This document shows, piece by piece, positions 52,754 to 62,372 of a DNA stretch of 64,000 nucleotides. Under the pieces are notes generated by a model. It was not told the origin of the DNA and did not search any database. It worked only from the letters and a program-made list of their open reading frames with translations. The position numbers and the translations under genes were made by a program. Numbering within the stretch: the first letter of the stretch is position 1; each line of letters starts with the position of its first letter. The DNA is from Algisphaera sp039180025 (GTDB lineage: Bacteria; Planctomycetota; Phycisphaerae; Phycisphaerales; Phycisphaeraceae), in the NCBI GenBank assembly GCA_039180025.1, contig JBCDDZ010000010.1:1-64000 (forward strand), in the 5' to 3' direction.

Positions 52754-53779
52754 TTAAGCCGGGTTCGGCAGACCGGCCCCGCCCCCCGTATCGGACCCCG
52801 GACGACCCCCGGATTCCCCGGAATCTCCATCTCGATGACGCCGCCGGCCTCGCTTTTCAAAATACAACAACGTGCCGATCAACGTCGCCAACGTCAGCAC
52901 CGTCACCGCGCCCCCCAGTTTCATCAGCGCCAAGGCGTCGGCGGTATAGGTCCCCAGCGAATCGTCGTAGTGGTAGCACAACTGCAGGATCATATCGAAA
53001 AGTGAGCCCTGCCTGCCCTCCGAAGCCTCGGTCAGCGCCATCCGGAAATCCCGCGTCGGGTACCGGTGGCTGGGCAGATACCGGGTAACGATCCCTTCGG
53101 GGGAGGCGAAAATAATGACCGCCGGGTGGGCGTAATCGCTGGTCCGCGGCACCGCCGAGTACCCGAACCCCGCCGCCGCCGCCACCCGCTTGATGTCTAG
53201 TTCGCGGCCGGTGAGGAAGTGCCAGCCCTCGCGGGTCGCCGCACCGAGCGTCGAGCCGTCGCCGCCCAATTTTTGCACGACCTCATCCTGTTTTTCCTTC
53301 GCCGTGACCGGCGAGTCGTCCGGGTTAATGCTGATGGTCACGATGTCGAACGCTTCGCCGGGCCGCCAGGTATCCGAGTTCCCCGCGGCCGCCACGCCCC
53401 GGGTCGCGTCCACGAGGCCCTGCATCATCATCGGACACAAAAGAGGGCATTCGAAATACGCAAACTCCAGCACCACGGGCTTGTCGTTCCCGAAATAATC
53501 CGCGAGTTTGACCGGCCGGCCGTCCTCGTCGACGAACACCGTGTCCAGGGGCAACGCGGACCCCAGACGCTGGGTAACTTTGGCCTCGTCCACTTCTTCC
53601 GGCAGAGGCGCCGCCGCGTTGCCCAGCGGGCTCGGACCGACCCGAGACTGGCCCCAGGCGGCGGACGCTGCCACCGACCAAACGGCCACGCAAAGCAGTA
53701 TTTTCGCCCAACCACCACGTAAAACGCGGGCGGAATAACGGTTCGAAGGGTTCGGGATGATCGAGTTCAAGCAGTTCAT
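52754..53779 (-). CDS. SCO1/SenC-family copper chaperone, CuA assembly
   Basis: About 341 residues from ATG at 53779 (a GTG at 53803 is an alternative). A signal-like hydrophobic segment is followed by the SCO thioredoxin fold: VFVDEDGRPVKLADYFG, VLEFAYFECPLLCPMMMQGL with the copper-binding CxxxC (CPLLC), DIVTISINPDDSP, FGYSAVPRTSDYAHPAVII with the third ligand His in DYAHP. A C-terminal membrane span (TVLTLATLIGTLLYF) and a Gly/Arg/Asp-rich tail follow. It delivers copper to the CuA site of subunit II, whose gene is next. Confidence 0.92.
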   Translation of the reverse strand: MNCLNSIIPNPSNRYSARVLRGGWAKILLCVAVWSVAASAAWGQSRVGPSPLGNAAAPLPEEVDEAKVTQRLGSALPLDTVFVDEDGRPVKLADYFGNDKPVVLEFAYFECPLLCPMMMQGLVDATRGVAAAGNSDTWRPGEAFDIVTISINPDDSPVTAKEKQDEVVQKLGGDGSTLGAATREGWHFLTGRELDIKRVAAAAGFGYSAVPRTSDYAHPAVIIFASPEGIVTRYLPSHRYPTRDFRMALTEASEGRQGSLFDMILQLCYHYDDSLGTYTADALALMKLGGAVTVLTLATLIGTLLYFEKRGRRRHRDGDSGESGGRPGSDTGGGAGLPNPA

Positions 53780-53858
53780 GACGAGGTTCCACCGGCTCAA
53801 CACCGAGCCAACGGAAGTCTAGGCCGTGTACGGGCGAAAATAGCCCCAGCCAGACGGA

Positions 53859-54200
53859 TCAATACCGTTCGGCGACCGCCCGCATCGCATCTCCGATCGG
53901 GCGGTACGTCACCGTGCCCGTTGGCTCCCCTTCGCTGTCGGTGACTTGGGCTTGCCCCGAGCGTTCGAGGTTCTCGGATTGGGCTTTATTTAGCCGAGCC
54001 AAATCCAGGTTATCCATCCGCAGGTTGGTTTCGGCGTAGGTCCGTGCCGCACCTTTTTCGTACTGACGCGCGATTTGTTCGTTTTGAAAGTAGAAGAAGC
54101 CGGCTTGGGCGGTGTAGATGATCGCCGTCAATAGCAGGACCGCCACGATCGTGACGATGAAGATTACCTTGACGTTCAGTTCGCGGGTACTGGCAGGCAT
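53859..54200 (-). CDS. Small single-span membrane protein of the respiratory operon
   Basis: About 113 residues from ATG 54200; longer reading frame is not supported. A hydrophobic segment (VIFIVTIVAVLLLTAIIYTA) is followed by a soluble, helical part with NEQIARQYEKGAARTYAETN and a C-terminal GTVTYRPIGDAMRAVAERY. The gene lies between ActF and SCO in the same direction. The family is unknown; similar small proteins occur with ACIII operons, so an assembly or linker role is possible. Confidence 0.62.
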   Translation of the reverse strand: MPASTRELNVKVIFIVTIVAVLLLTAIIYTAQAGFFYFQNEQIARQYEKGAARTYAETNLRMDNLDLARLNKAQSENLERSGQAQVTDSEGEPTGTVTYRPIGDAMRAVAERY

Positions 54201-54350
54201 AGGCGGGTCCAAACTCAAAAAAAGCCGGGCGAAGCGTCGAAGGATCAGGCCGATGATCCGCGGGGGTCGGGTTCTGGATCGGACAGCCAAGTCCGAAATA
54301 ACATCAAGCCACGCTCGGCGTCCCGTCGCCGGCCCCACTCACTCGGCCGG

Positions 54351-55946
54351 TCAGTGGGTATGGATCGGCGCCCACGCCGAGGTATCCAGGGCCAGCGACT
54401 CGTGCATCCGGGGGTCGCGGTGGGCGGTCAGGCTATGGGCCGAAGCCCGTCGGAGCGCTTCGGCCAGCATGATCGCCACACAGAACACCAGGCACCCGAT
54501 CTCCGGCAACCCGAAGTATAGGTCGGGGCTCGAAAGGGCCGGCATCGCGACCCAGAAAATATCCACATAGCAAAGCACCAGCATCCAGCACGCCATCGTG
54601 AACAGCGCGACCCGGTTCCGCTTCACGTGCTTCGACAACAAGATGGCAAACGGAAACAGTAGGTGGGCGAACAGCAACGTCCACGCCACGACGGTCCAGG
54701 AACTCCCAAACGTTGCCGGGGCGTCCATCAACGCATCCCCCGAGACCGAGGTGACGCCCCGGATCTCCCACCAGTAGGTGGTCTCGGGCAGCGAGGCGTA
54801 CCAGATCAGCATGAACTGGCTGAAGCCGACATAACCCCAGAAAAACACGAAGGCGAACAAGAGCTTGCCCAGATCGTGGAAATGATCGGTTGTCACCGCC
54901 GGGAAATAACCCGCCCGCTGGCCGAGCATCAGGATGATGATCGTGGTGCAGATCGCCGCAGTAAAGCAGCCCGCGAAGAAATAAACCCCGAACATCGTCG
55001 AATACCATACCGGGTCCAGCGACATCAGCAGGTCGAACGACGCCAGCGTGACCGTCACCGCGAACGCCGCCACCGAGAGCGGGGCCCACCACTCACGCCG
55101 GTGAGTATGTTCCAGGTCGCCGTCGGCGTCCTGGCGGACGCTCCGGCTCCAGAAGAACCAGCCGATGAGCGACCAGACCGCGATATAAAACACCCAGCGA
55201 ATGACAAAAAAGGTCGACGTGTACCAGGCCCCTTTTTTGTAGACAAAATAAGGCGTGGCGTGGCTGTGATCGGGATTCAGTTCCGCGGTATGGGTCCAGG
55301 CGTGATGACCCTCTCCGTGGCCGTGGTCATGGGTATGGGCATGCCCACCGCCATGATCGCTTTCGGCCGATCCGTGCTCCGTTCCGCCCCCCCCGTGGTC
55401 CGGCGAAGCGTGGCCATCGTCCGCAACCGTCTGGAGAAAGAGATGACCGCCACCGCTAGCGGCGTGCGGGGCAGTGTCTTCCGCGCCCTGCCCGCCGAAA
55501 TCCTTCAGATTCTCGTTGTGGTTCGCGATGGCCTTCCCGGCCTTATGGATCCCGTCCTGCGACCAGGGATAAATAAACGAATCCGCCCCGCCGAAGTAAG
55601 CCATGACCAGCACCGGCACCGCTAACCCCCCCATCGTGGGCATGTTCGCGGCCAAGACCTCGGGCACCCGGCGGAAGGCCACGCACCACCCCGCCCGGAA
55701 CAGCGTGGTGATAAGGACGAAAAATAAGCTCCCCAGCGTGATCGCCAGAGCAAACGCATAAGCAATCAGGTAGGCAAAGCCCAGCCGCTTCCACCCGCCG
55801 TCGAAGAGCGGCAGCGCGGTGGCCAGCACCGCGAGCAACAGCCCCGCCCCGCCGACAATCAGCAGGGTCCGCCGCAGCGGCCAAACCGACTCGCCGAGCA
55901 CCGCGGTGTCCATCTCGTTCAATGCGTTAGGCGCGGGGTGCGACAC
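54351..55946 (-). CDS. actF: Alternative complex III subunit ActF (quinol:cytochrome c oxidoreductase), His-rich loop
   Basis: A 531-residue membrane protein starting at GTG 55946 (or ATG 55913). It has about ten spans in the ActF/NrfD-like order, including RLGFAYLIAYAFALAITLGSLF, FVIRWVFYIAVWSLIGWFFWS, GVYFFAGCFTAAICTTIIIL and VAWTLLFAHLLFPFAILLSK. A periplasmic or cytoplasmic loop near residues 165-225 is very His/Gly-rich (EHGSAESDHGGGHAHTHDHG), an unusual feature. It is part of the menaquinol-oxidising membrane module. Confidence 0.88.
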   Translation of the reverse strand: MSHPAPNALNEMDTAVLGESVWPLRRTLLIVGGAGLLLAVLATALPLFDGGWKRLGFAYLIAYAFALAITLGSLFFVLITTLFRAGWCVAFRRVPEVLAANMPTMGGLAVPVLVMAYFGGADSFIYPWSQDGIHKAGKAIANHNENLKDFGGQGAEDTAPHAASGGGHLFLQTVADDGHASPDHGGGGTEHGSAESDHGGGHAHTHDHGHGEGHHAWTHTAELNPDHSHATPYFVYKKGAWYTSTFFVIRWVFYIAVWSLIGWFFWSRSVRQDADGDLEHTHRREWWAPLSVAAFAVTVTLASFDLLMSLDPVWYSTMFGVYFFAGCFTAAICTTIIILMLGQRAGYFPAVTTDHFHDLGKLLFAFVFFWGYVGFSQFMLIWYASLPETTYWWEIRGVTSVSGDALMDAPATFGSSWTVVAWTLLFAHLLFPFAILLSKHVKRNRVALFTMACWMLVLCYVDIFWVAMPALSSPDLYFGLPEIGCLVFCVAIMLAEALRRASAHSLTAHRDPRMHESLALDTSAWAPIHTH

Positions 55947-55953
55947 TTGCTAA

Positions 55954-56775
55954 TTACTCCGGGGTCTCGGGGCCGGCCGTAACGCCGGGAGAGGGGACGG
56001 GGGTGAGCCGGGCGGACCGCGTGCCCTGGACGTCGGCCCGGTCCATCGCGAGTTGGGCCGCGTCGGCGTTCTGGGAAAGCTGTAGGGCCCGGACGTAAGC
56101 GACAATCGCCCAGCGATCCTCTACCGAGATCGCGTGGCCGTAGCCCTTCATGTTGCCCTTGCCCGCGTCGATGACGTGGTAGAGCTGTCCGTTGGGATAG
56201 GTATCCGCGCCGAAGCGGAGCGAGCCGTCTTCGAGGGTCTCGTGCAGGTTCGCCGCGGCGACCCAGGCGGTGCCGTACGACAGCGTGCCGTCTCCGGTCA
56301 CCAGAGCAGTGGCCCGGACGTTGGTCGGCCCGTGGCCGTAGCCGTCCAGCCCGTGGCAGGTGTAACAAAAGTTGTTGTACTGCTCCCGGCCGCGAGCCAG
56401 GAAAAATCCATCGACTTCGATCTCTTCCGGAAACCCGGCAATAAAGTCGGCGACAAACTCGCCTTTTTCTTCCGCCACCACGTAGCCTTCGTGCAGCAGC
56501 GGGTCCTCATTAAGTTCACCCCGGCGGACCGTGCCGGGCACGGGCGGACGCATCGCTCGGCCATCGATAAAGATCGGGGACGCGGCCTGGGCCTTGAGCT
56601 TGGCCTGGTTGTCCATATCCTGGAAAAGGTGGACCCGCGGCTTGTCGCTCTTGGTCTGGATCGCCAGAAAAATCATGCTCAGCGGTACCCACGAGGCGGT
56701 CGTCGCCAGGATCCCGATCACGATCAGGGGCAACGGCACACGCTTGGGGAGAAAAAGTCGGAGGTCAGGCAGCAT
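55954..56775 (-). CDS. actE: Alternative complex III cytochrome c subunit ActE
   Basis: A 273-residue protein with an N-terminal signal-anchor (PLIVIGILATTASWVPLSMIF) and one haem c motif CYTCH in QYNNFCYTCHGLDGYGHGPT near residue 145. The Gly/Met region that follows (the sixth ligand is probably a Met in GNMKGYGHAISVEDRW) matches ActE. It takes electrons from the complex and probably hands them to the oxidase. It precedes actF by eight bases. Confidence 0.88.
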   Translation of the reverse strand: MLPDLRLFLPKRVPLPLIVIGILATTASWVPLSMIFLAIQTKSDKPRVHLFQDMDNQAKLKAQAASPIFIDGRAMRPPVPGTVRRGELNEDPLLHEGYVVAEEKGEFVADFIAGFPEEIEVDGFFLARGREQYNNFCYTCHGLDGYGHGPTNVRATALVTGDGTLSYGTAWVAAANLHETLEDGSLRFGADTYPNGQLYHVIDAGKGNMKGYGHAISVEDRWAIVAYVRALQLSQNADAAQLAMDRADVQGTRSARLTPVPSPGVTAGPETPE

Positions 56776-56854
56776 GAGGGTGGTCTGGTTCTGAGGTCAG
56801 GGGGCAGGAGCAGGTGTCCCTATCGGCATCGTCGGGTGCCGGCGAAGACGCCGG

Positions 56855-57481
56855 TTATTCGTTAATCAGCTCCGTCGACACCGCCCGGTGGTCTTTAAGA
56901 AACGCCGGGGTGGTCTCGAGGTCGAAGTTACGGTCGGTCGATTCGATCGCCAGGAAAAAGCGATCCTGTGTCGCCCGGCGGAAGTTTTTGGAGTTAAACA
57001 GCGGGTGGTACAGCAGCGGCAGCTTGTTGAGCCCGAACATCGCAAACACCGCGGTGTACGCGCTGAACATAATCGTCAGCTCAAAGATCACCGGGATAAA
57101 CGCCGCGAAGCTGTTGAACGGCTTGCCCGAAATCAGGTACTCGTAGGGCTCCAGGTTGGTCGGGATAAAGTCCGCCACCTCGAACGCGCCCATCGTGTAC
57201 GTCGTCAGGAAAATACCCGTCGCCATCCCCAACAGCCCCATCCCCAAAACGATCCAGGGGAGGATCGTCGGCTTCACGCCCAGCACATCGTCGATGCCGT
57301 GGATCGGGAACGGCGAATGAACATCCATCCGGCGGTAGCCCGCGTCGTAAGCGGCCTGCGTCGCGGCGATTACGTCGGTGACGTTGTCGTATTCAGCGAC
57401 CACGCCGTAAACTTTTACGTCGTCCGCGGCGGGAGCCTCGGGCGCCATGGGTTCGGTCATGGGGGCATCGATTACGGACAT
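56855..57481 (-). CDS. actD: Alternative complex III subunit ActD (DUF3341)
   Basis: About 208 residues from ATG 57481 (the frame opens at 57499 inside actC). The opening KVYGVVAEYDNVTDVIAAT and the GYRRMDVHSPFPIHGIDDV motif are typical of DUF3341, followed by two spans (PWIVLGMGLLGMATGIFLTTY, AFIPVIFELTIMFSAYTAVFA) and a C-terminal RDRFFLAIES-like segment. It is a membrane-anchor subunit without cofactor. A GAGAGG ribosome site lies within the end of actC. Confidence 0.92.
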   Translation of the reverse strand: MSVIDAPMTEPMAPEAPAADDVKVYGVVAEYDNVTDVIAATQAAYDAGYRRMDVHSPFPIHGIDDVLGVKPTILPWIVLGMGLLGMATGIFLTTYTMGAFEVADFIPTNLEPYEYLISGKPFNSFAAFIPVIFELTIMFSAYTAVFAMFGLNKLPLLYHPLFNSKNFRRATQDRFFLAIESTDRNFDLETTPAFLKDHRAVSTELINE

Positions 57482-57482
57482 C

Positions 57483-58931
57483 TCAGTGAGCCTCTCCATC
57501 GGTGGCGGGGTCGTCGTGATGGTCTTCCGGGGCGTGGGCGTGGGCCTCGGGCATGATGGTCTTGACCTCGGCCATCGCGACGATCGGCAGGAACTTCAAG
57601 AACAACAGGAAGTTCGTAAAGAACAACCCGAAGCTGCCGACGAACATCCAGATATCCACCCAGGTCGGGCGGAACTGCGCCCAGCTGCCCGGCAGGAAGT
57701 CGCGGGAGAGCGAAGTCATCACGATGACAAAACGCTCGAACCACATGCCGGCGTTAACCGACATGGCGGCGATCATGATGGTCCAGATGTTACGGCGGGC
57801 CCAGCGGAACCAGAGGATTTGGGGGATGAGGCAGTTCAGAGCGACCATCGACAGGAACCCGACGCCGTAGTTACCGAACGGGCGGTTGAGGAAGACGAAC
57901 TGCTCGAAGTGGTGACCCGAGTACCAGGCGATGAAGAATTCCAGGGCATACGCGTAGGTCACGATACAGCCGGTGCCGAGCATGACCTTGCAGCAGTTGT
58001 CGATGTGCCGATCGGTGATGATGTCTTTGAGCCCGAACCAGATGCGGCAGGGAACGGCCAGGGTCAGCACCATCGCGAAGCCGCCGTAGATCGCCCCGGC
58101 GACGAAGTAGGGCGGGAACACGGTCGTGTGCCAGCCCGGGAGCTGAGCCACGGCAAAGTCGAACGAGACGACCGAGTGTACCGACAGCACCAGCGGCGTA
58201 CACAGGGCGGCGAGCAGGATGTAGGCCCGCTCGAAGCGGTGCCAGTGCCGGCTGCTGCCGTTCCACCCGAGGCTGGCGATGCCATAAGCAATCTGCGCGA
58301 TCTTGCCCTTGGCCCGGTCGCGGAGCGTCGCGAGATCGGGCACCATCCCGGTGTACCAGAACAAAAGCGACACCGACGCGTAGGTCGACACCGCGAACAC
58401 GTCCCAGAGCAGCGGCGAACGGAACTGCGGCCACATCGCCATCTGGTTGGGGTACGGGAACAGCCAGTACGCCAGCCACGGCCGGCCGACGTGGATCCCC
58501 GGGAAGATGCCGGCGCAGATGACCGCAAAGATGGTCATCGCCTCGGCGAAGCGGTTGATCGAGGTGCGCCAGTTCTGCCGGAACAGGAACAGGACCGCGG
58601 AGATCAGCGTGCCCGCGTGGCCGATGCCGACCCAGAACACGAAGTTAACGATCGGGAAGCCCCACGCGATCGGCTGGTTGTTCCCCCAGACCCCGACGCC
58701 GGTGGCGAAGAGATAGCCGATGAGCCCGAAAAACAGGCCCGCGAAACCCGCGGCGGTCAGGAAGCAGACCCACCAGATCAGGTTCGGCTTACTCTCGGCG
58801 CTGCTTGCGACGGTGTCGGTGACCCCGGTGAAGTCTTTGCCCCCCAGCACGAGCGGGGCGCGTTGCCGCGGGTCGTCGTGGGTGTTGTCCACGCGCTGCG
58901 AAATCACGGTGCCGGGGGTTAGCGTTGCCAT
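57483..58931 (-). CDS. actC: Alternative complex III subunit ActC (NrfD-like quinone-binding)
   Basis: A 482-residue NrfD-type protein with ten spans: LIWWVCFLTAAGFAGLFFGLI, PIVNFVFWVGIGHAGTLISAV (with the ActC H-A-G motif), HVGRPWLAYWLFPYPNQM, LSVHSVVSFDFAVAQLPGWH and NCLIPQILWFRWARRN among them. This is the membrane subunit that binds menaquinol and may move protons. It lies between actB and actD. Confidence 0.94.
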   Translation of the reverse strand: MATLTPGTVISQRVDNTHDDPRQRAPLVLGGKDFTGVTDTVASSAESKPNLIWWVCFLTAAGFAGLFFGLIGYLFATGVGVWGNNQPIAWGFPIVNFVFWVGIGHAGTLISAVLFLFRQNWRTSINRFAEAMTIFAVICAGIFPGIHVGRPWLAYWLFPYPNQMAMWPQFRSPLLWDVFAVSTYASVSLLFWYTGMVPDLATLRDRAKGKIAQIAYGIASLGWNGSSRHWHRFERAYILLAALCTPLVLSVHSVVSFDFAVAQLPGWHTTVFPPYFVAGAIYGGFAMVLTLAVPCRIWFGLKDIITDRHIDNCCKVMLGTGCIVTYAYALEFFIAWYSGHHFEQFVFLNRPFGNYGVGFLSMVALNCLIPQILWFRWARRNIWTIMIAAMSVNAGMWFERFVIVMTSLSRDFLPGSWAQFRPTWVDIWMFVGSFGLFFTNFLLFLKFLPIVAMAEVKTIMPEAHAHAPEDHHDDPATDGEAH

Positions 58932-58937
58932 ATCGAA

Positions 58938-61900
58938 TCAGGCCTTCACCGGGTTGCGGACCAGCCCCATATGCTGCGTACGGGGCCGGCTGTTGAGTTC
59001 TTCGAGCAGCTTGTAGCTGCGTTTGTTTTTGTTTTGGTGTTCCGACACCTTGCTCGACGGGTCGTTGAGGTTGCCAAAGGCGATCGCCTCGGTCGGGCAA
59101 GCCCCCTGACAAGCGGTGACGACGTCGCCGTCTTGCAGATAAGGGTAGTCGTCCACCGGCTTGCCGGCGGTCTTGTCTTGCGCCCACTGGGCCTTGGCGG
59201 AGATCTTCGCCCGATTGATCCGCTGCGTGCAGTAGGTACATTTCTCCATGACGCCCCGCATCCGCACGGTCACGTCGGGGTTGAACACCATCCGGCGGAT
59301 CTGGTCGATCGTGTCGCCGGGCTCCTGGTCGGGGAACTTCAGCCAGGGGTTGTTGGCGATGCCGCCCGGCTTGCCGGAGTTACGGAACTGGGCCGAGTCC
59401 AGCTTGGAGTGGTAGTCGAAATAGTTGAACCGGCGGACCTTGTACGGACAGTTGTTCGAGCAGTACCGTGTGCCGATGCAGCGGTTGTAGACCATGGTGT
59501 TCAGGCCCTCGGTGTCGTGCACCGTGGCCGCCACCGGGCAGACCTGCTCACAGGGCGCGTTCTCACAGTGGATACAGGTCACGGGCATGTGCACCGCGTC
59601 CATCACGTCGCCGTCGTCGGGATCGAGTTTGAAGTTTCGGGTCGCGCCGGGCTTGCCGCGGTAGTAGCTGTCGATGCGCATCCACTGCATCTCGCGGGAC
59701 ATGATGACCTGGTCCTTGCCGACCACGGGAATATTGTTCTCGCTCTGGCAGGCGATTACGCAGGCGTTGCAGCCGATGCACGCGGTCATGTCGATGGTCA
59801 TCGCCCAGGCGTGCTTGTCGTTGAACTGGGTCGCGGGCATCCAGCCGTCGGCCACCGCGTCGGGGTGCCGCTCCATCAACTCCTGCGCCCGCTGGGCAAA
59901 CTGTTTAGCGAGCGGCGCGTCGTAGAGTTGGAGCGAGACGTCGCCGTGGGCGTCGTCGTTGGCAAACGACTTCTGGCCGGGGAGTTTGAGGTCTTGCTTG
60001 TAGCGGTCGAGGCTGGCCTGCTTGACGATGATGCCTTCGTCGCCGGGCTTCTTGCCGACCCGTTTGTCGAGCGCACCGGCCGCGGTCCAGTCGGTCCCGT
60101 CGTGCTTCAGCCGGTCGGCATCGATCAGGTGGTGGATCGAGGTGGTGGCGATGGGATGGGATTTCCCGGTTTTGACCACTTTGGCGGAATAGGAAACCCC
60201 CTGGGTGTCGGTCCCGCGGAGCCGGTAAGTATCGAAGCCCACGCCGCGTCCGATACGTCCGCCCGCCTGCCGCCCTTGGCCGAGCGTCAGCACCACCACA
60301 CCCTCGGCCTGCCCGGGGGTCACGAATACCGCGACCTCGAGTTCCCGCTCGTCCACCGTGATCTTGATGACGTCGCCGGTCTTGAGCCCGAGCGAGCCGG
60401 CATCTTTCACGCCGACCCAGGCCGGGTTGTCCCAGGCCACTTTGGTGATCGGCTCGGGCAGTTCCTGGAGCCAGCCGTTGTTCGCGAACCGGCCGTCGTA
60501 GACCTTGGGGTCGCTGCGGAATTCGACCTGGAAGACCCCGACGTTGCTGCTGACGCTGAGGCCCGACGCCGAGGCGTTGCCCGGAACCGCACTCACCGCA
60601 GGGTAGGCCGAGCCCGCCAGCAGCCCGTCGTGCACCGCCGCCCGCCAGCGCCGCTCCGCCGAAGTATCGATCGGCCCGCCCGGCCAAGCGCTCGCCTGAA
60701 CGTCGTATTGGCCCGCTTTGATCGCCGCGCTCCACGCCCGGCGGACCAGGTCGTAGCCGGAGACGGCTTCGTCGCCGGACAGCAGCGCCAACGTTTCGAT
60801 CGCGCTCTTGCCGGTGAACAAAGGCTCGATGATCGGCTGCTGGAGGCAGATCGTGCCGTCCCAGGCCCGGCCGTCGCCCCAGCATTCCAAGTAATGTGCT
60901 TCGGGCAGGTGCCAGTCGCAACGGACCGACGTCTCGTCTTCGTACAGACTCAGATGGGCACTCACGCCCACGTTTTCGAGGGCGGCAGCAAAATCAAGGT
61001 CGGCCGGAGCGTCAAATACAGGGTTGCCGCCCAGGATCAGGAGCGTATCGACTTCGCCCGCCGCCATCTGCTGGGTCAACGAGGCGATGGCATCGACGCA
61101 GAGCACCGGGTCATCCGATGTTTCCGTGAGCGTGATCGTCTTGTCCGGGCCCAAGTTCCCCAGCTTCTGGTTGATCGACCACGCCAGAGCGTGCATACCC
61201 GCCGGCTGGCTGGGGCCGACGACGACAATCGACTCGCCGGCGTGCGTCAGCAGATCCTTGGCCAGCATCTCGACAAACGCCTGCTCGGCGGGGTCGGTCA
61301 GCGTCGGGGCCGCGGTTACGCCGGGCACGCCCAGTTCCACCGCCAACGCATCGAGCATCGCCGCGACGGTCGAAGGCTTGACCTGCAGATGCATGTCCGC
61401 GTTCGACGACGTGACGTTCATCGCCGACCCGACCGCGTAGACCCGGCTCATCTTGCCTTGGTCGCAGGTTTTCCGGAGCTTCGACCAGCCCCGGGCGTGC
61501 TTGGCCGACGCGGGGTGGTCGGTCAGAAAATTGCTGTCGAACGTCGCCAACACCATCGCTTTCGACGTGTCGTAGTGCGCCCGCAGCGGCTTACCGAAAG
61601 CGCGTTTGGCTCCTTCAGCTTCGTTGTCGCGGTGCAACGGCTCCCACGTGGCCCACGTCGCATCGGGGTAACGCTTGAGAAAACGTTTCTTCGTATCCAG
61701 GAACGCGGGGCCGGCGTTCGCTTCACTGAGTACCGCGATTTTTTGGCCTTCAGCCAGGGCAGGGCCCATTGCGCGTTGGAACTCGGCCCAATCGACCCGG
61801 TCCGCCTGGCGCTGGTCAAGCGGCCCGGTGAAGTGACGTACCGATCGGCTGCGGTCGGGGTCATACACCCCGAGGATGCTGGCGAGGGTGAACACGTCCG

Positions 61901-62369
61901 CCGAGCCGTATTTCAGGTCCCCCGCCCCGCCGTCGTACCGGGCCGGGTCGCCACAGATCGGGTGCAGCGGACTGCCCGCGACGTGGATCGGCCGGCCGTC
62001 AAAGCTGGTCACGAAGACGCCGGTGGCCACCCCGCCACGCTGAAACATCGACGCATACGTCTCGGGGACGCCCGGCATCGTGCCCTCGGGCCGGCTGTTG
62101 TGCGCGACGACTTTTTCCTTCGGCCACCGCCGGCAGCCGGTCAGCGTCAGGCCCGCCAACGCCATCGACGCCCCGGCGAGCTTCATGAACTTACGCCGCG
62201 ACATGCCCAGCAGTTCGTCCGGGTCGTAGTCGGGGAATTCCTGCGCGATCTTCTCGACCAACTCCGGACTCTGCGCGTATTCGTGCAGGCTGCGCCAGTA
62301 ACGCTGGCCTTGCAACGGCTCGATGCCGGTGGCTAGATCCGTGGTAGGGGTTGGGGTTTCAAGACTCAT
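58938..62369 (-). CDS. actB: Alternative complex III subunit ActB (TAT signal, MopB-like and 4Fe-4S domains)
   Basis: A 1143-residue fusion. A TAT-like signal, SRRKFMKLAGASMALAGLTL, ends in a lipobox-like TGC. A molybdopterin-oxidoreductase-like part without a cofactor role follows to about residue 740. The C-terminal part has ferredoxin clusters: DMTACIGCNACVIACQSEN, CIHCENAPCEQVCPVA, NRCIGTRYCSNNCPYKVRR, EKCTYCTQRI and TACQGACPTEAI. This arrangement is standard for ActB. It carries electrons from quinol to the cytochromes. Confidence 0.95.
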   Translation of the reverse strand: MSLETPTPTTDLATGIEPLQGQRYWRSLHEYAQSPELVEKIAQEFPDYDPDELLGMSRRKFMKLAGASMALAGLTLTGCRRWPKEKVVAHNSRPEGTMPGVPETYASMFQRGGVATGVFVTSFDGRPIHVAGSPLHPICGDPARYDGGAGDLKYGSADVFTLASILGVYDPDRSRSVRHFTGPLDQRQADRVDWAEFQRAMGPALAEGQKIAVLSEANAGPAFLDTKKRFLKRYPDATWATWEPLHRDNEAEGAKRAFGKPLRAHYDTSKAMVLATFDSNFLTDHPASAKHARGWSKLRKTCDQGKMSRVYAVGSAMNVTSSNADMHLQVKPSTVAAMLDALAVELGVPGVTAAPTLTDPAEQAFVEMLAKDLLTHAGESIVVVGPSQPAGMHALAWSINQKLGNLGPDKTITLTETSDDPVLCVDAIASLTQQMAAGEVDTLLILGGNPVFDAPADLDFAAALENVGVSAHLSLYEDETSVRCDWHLPEAHYLECWGDGRAWDGTICLQQPIIEPLFTGKSAIETLALLSGDEAVSGYDLVRRAWSAAIKAGQYDVQASAWPGGPIDTSAERRWRAAVHDGLLAGSAYPAVSAVPGNASASGLSVSSNVGVFQVEFRSDPKVYDGRFANNGWLQELPEPITKVAWDNPAWVGVKDAGSLGLKTGDVIKITVDERELEVAVFVTPGQAEGVVVLTLGQGRQAGGRIGRGVGFDTYRLRGTDTQGVSYSAKVVKTGKSHPIATTSIHHLIDADRLKHDGTDWTAAGALDKRVGKKPGDEGIIVKQASLDRYKQDLKLPGQKSFANDDAHGDVSLQLYDAPLAKQFAQRAQELMERHPDAVADGWMPATQFNDKHAWAMTIDMTACIGCNACVIACQSENNIPVVGKDQVIMSREMQWMRIDSYYRGKPGATRNFKLDPDDGDVMDAVHMPVTCIHCENAPCEQVCPVAATVHDTEGLNTMVYNRCIGTRYCSNNCPYKVRRFNYFDYHSKLDSAQFRNSGKPGGIANNPWLKFPDQEPGDTIDQIRRMVFNPDVTVRMRGVMEKCTYCTQRINRAKISAKAQWAQDKTAGKPVDDYPYLQDGDVVTACQGACPTEAIAFGNLNDPSSKVSEHQNKNKRSYKLLEELNSRPRTQHMGLVRNPVKA

Positions 62370-62372
62370 GGC

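Noticed and set aside
58971..62336. A 1121-codon open frame antisense to actB
   Set aside because: It mirrors the codon structure of actB in a high-G+C gene, has no motif, and its product is a low-complexity Val/Gly/Arg/His mixture.
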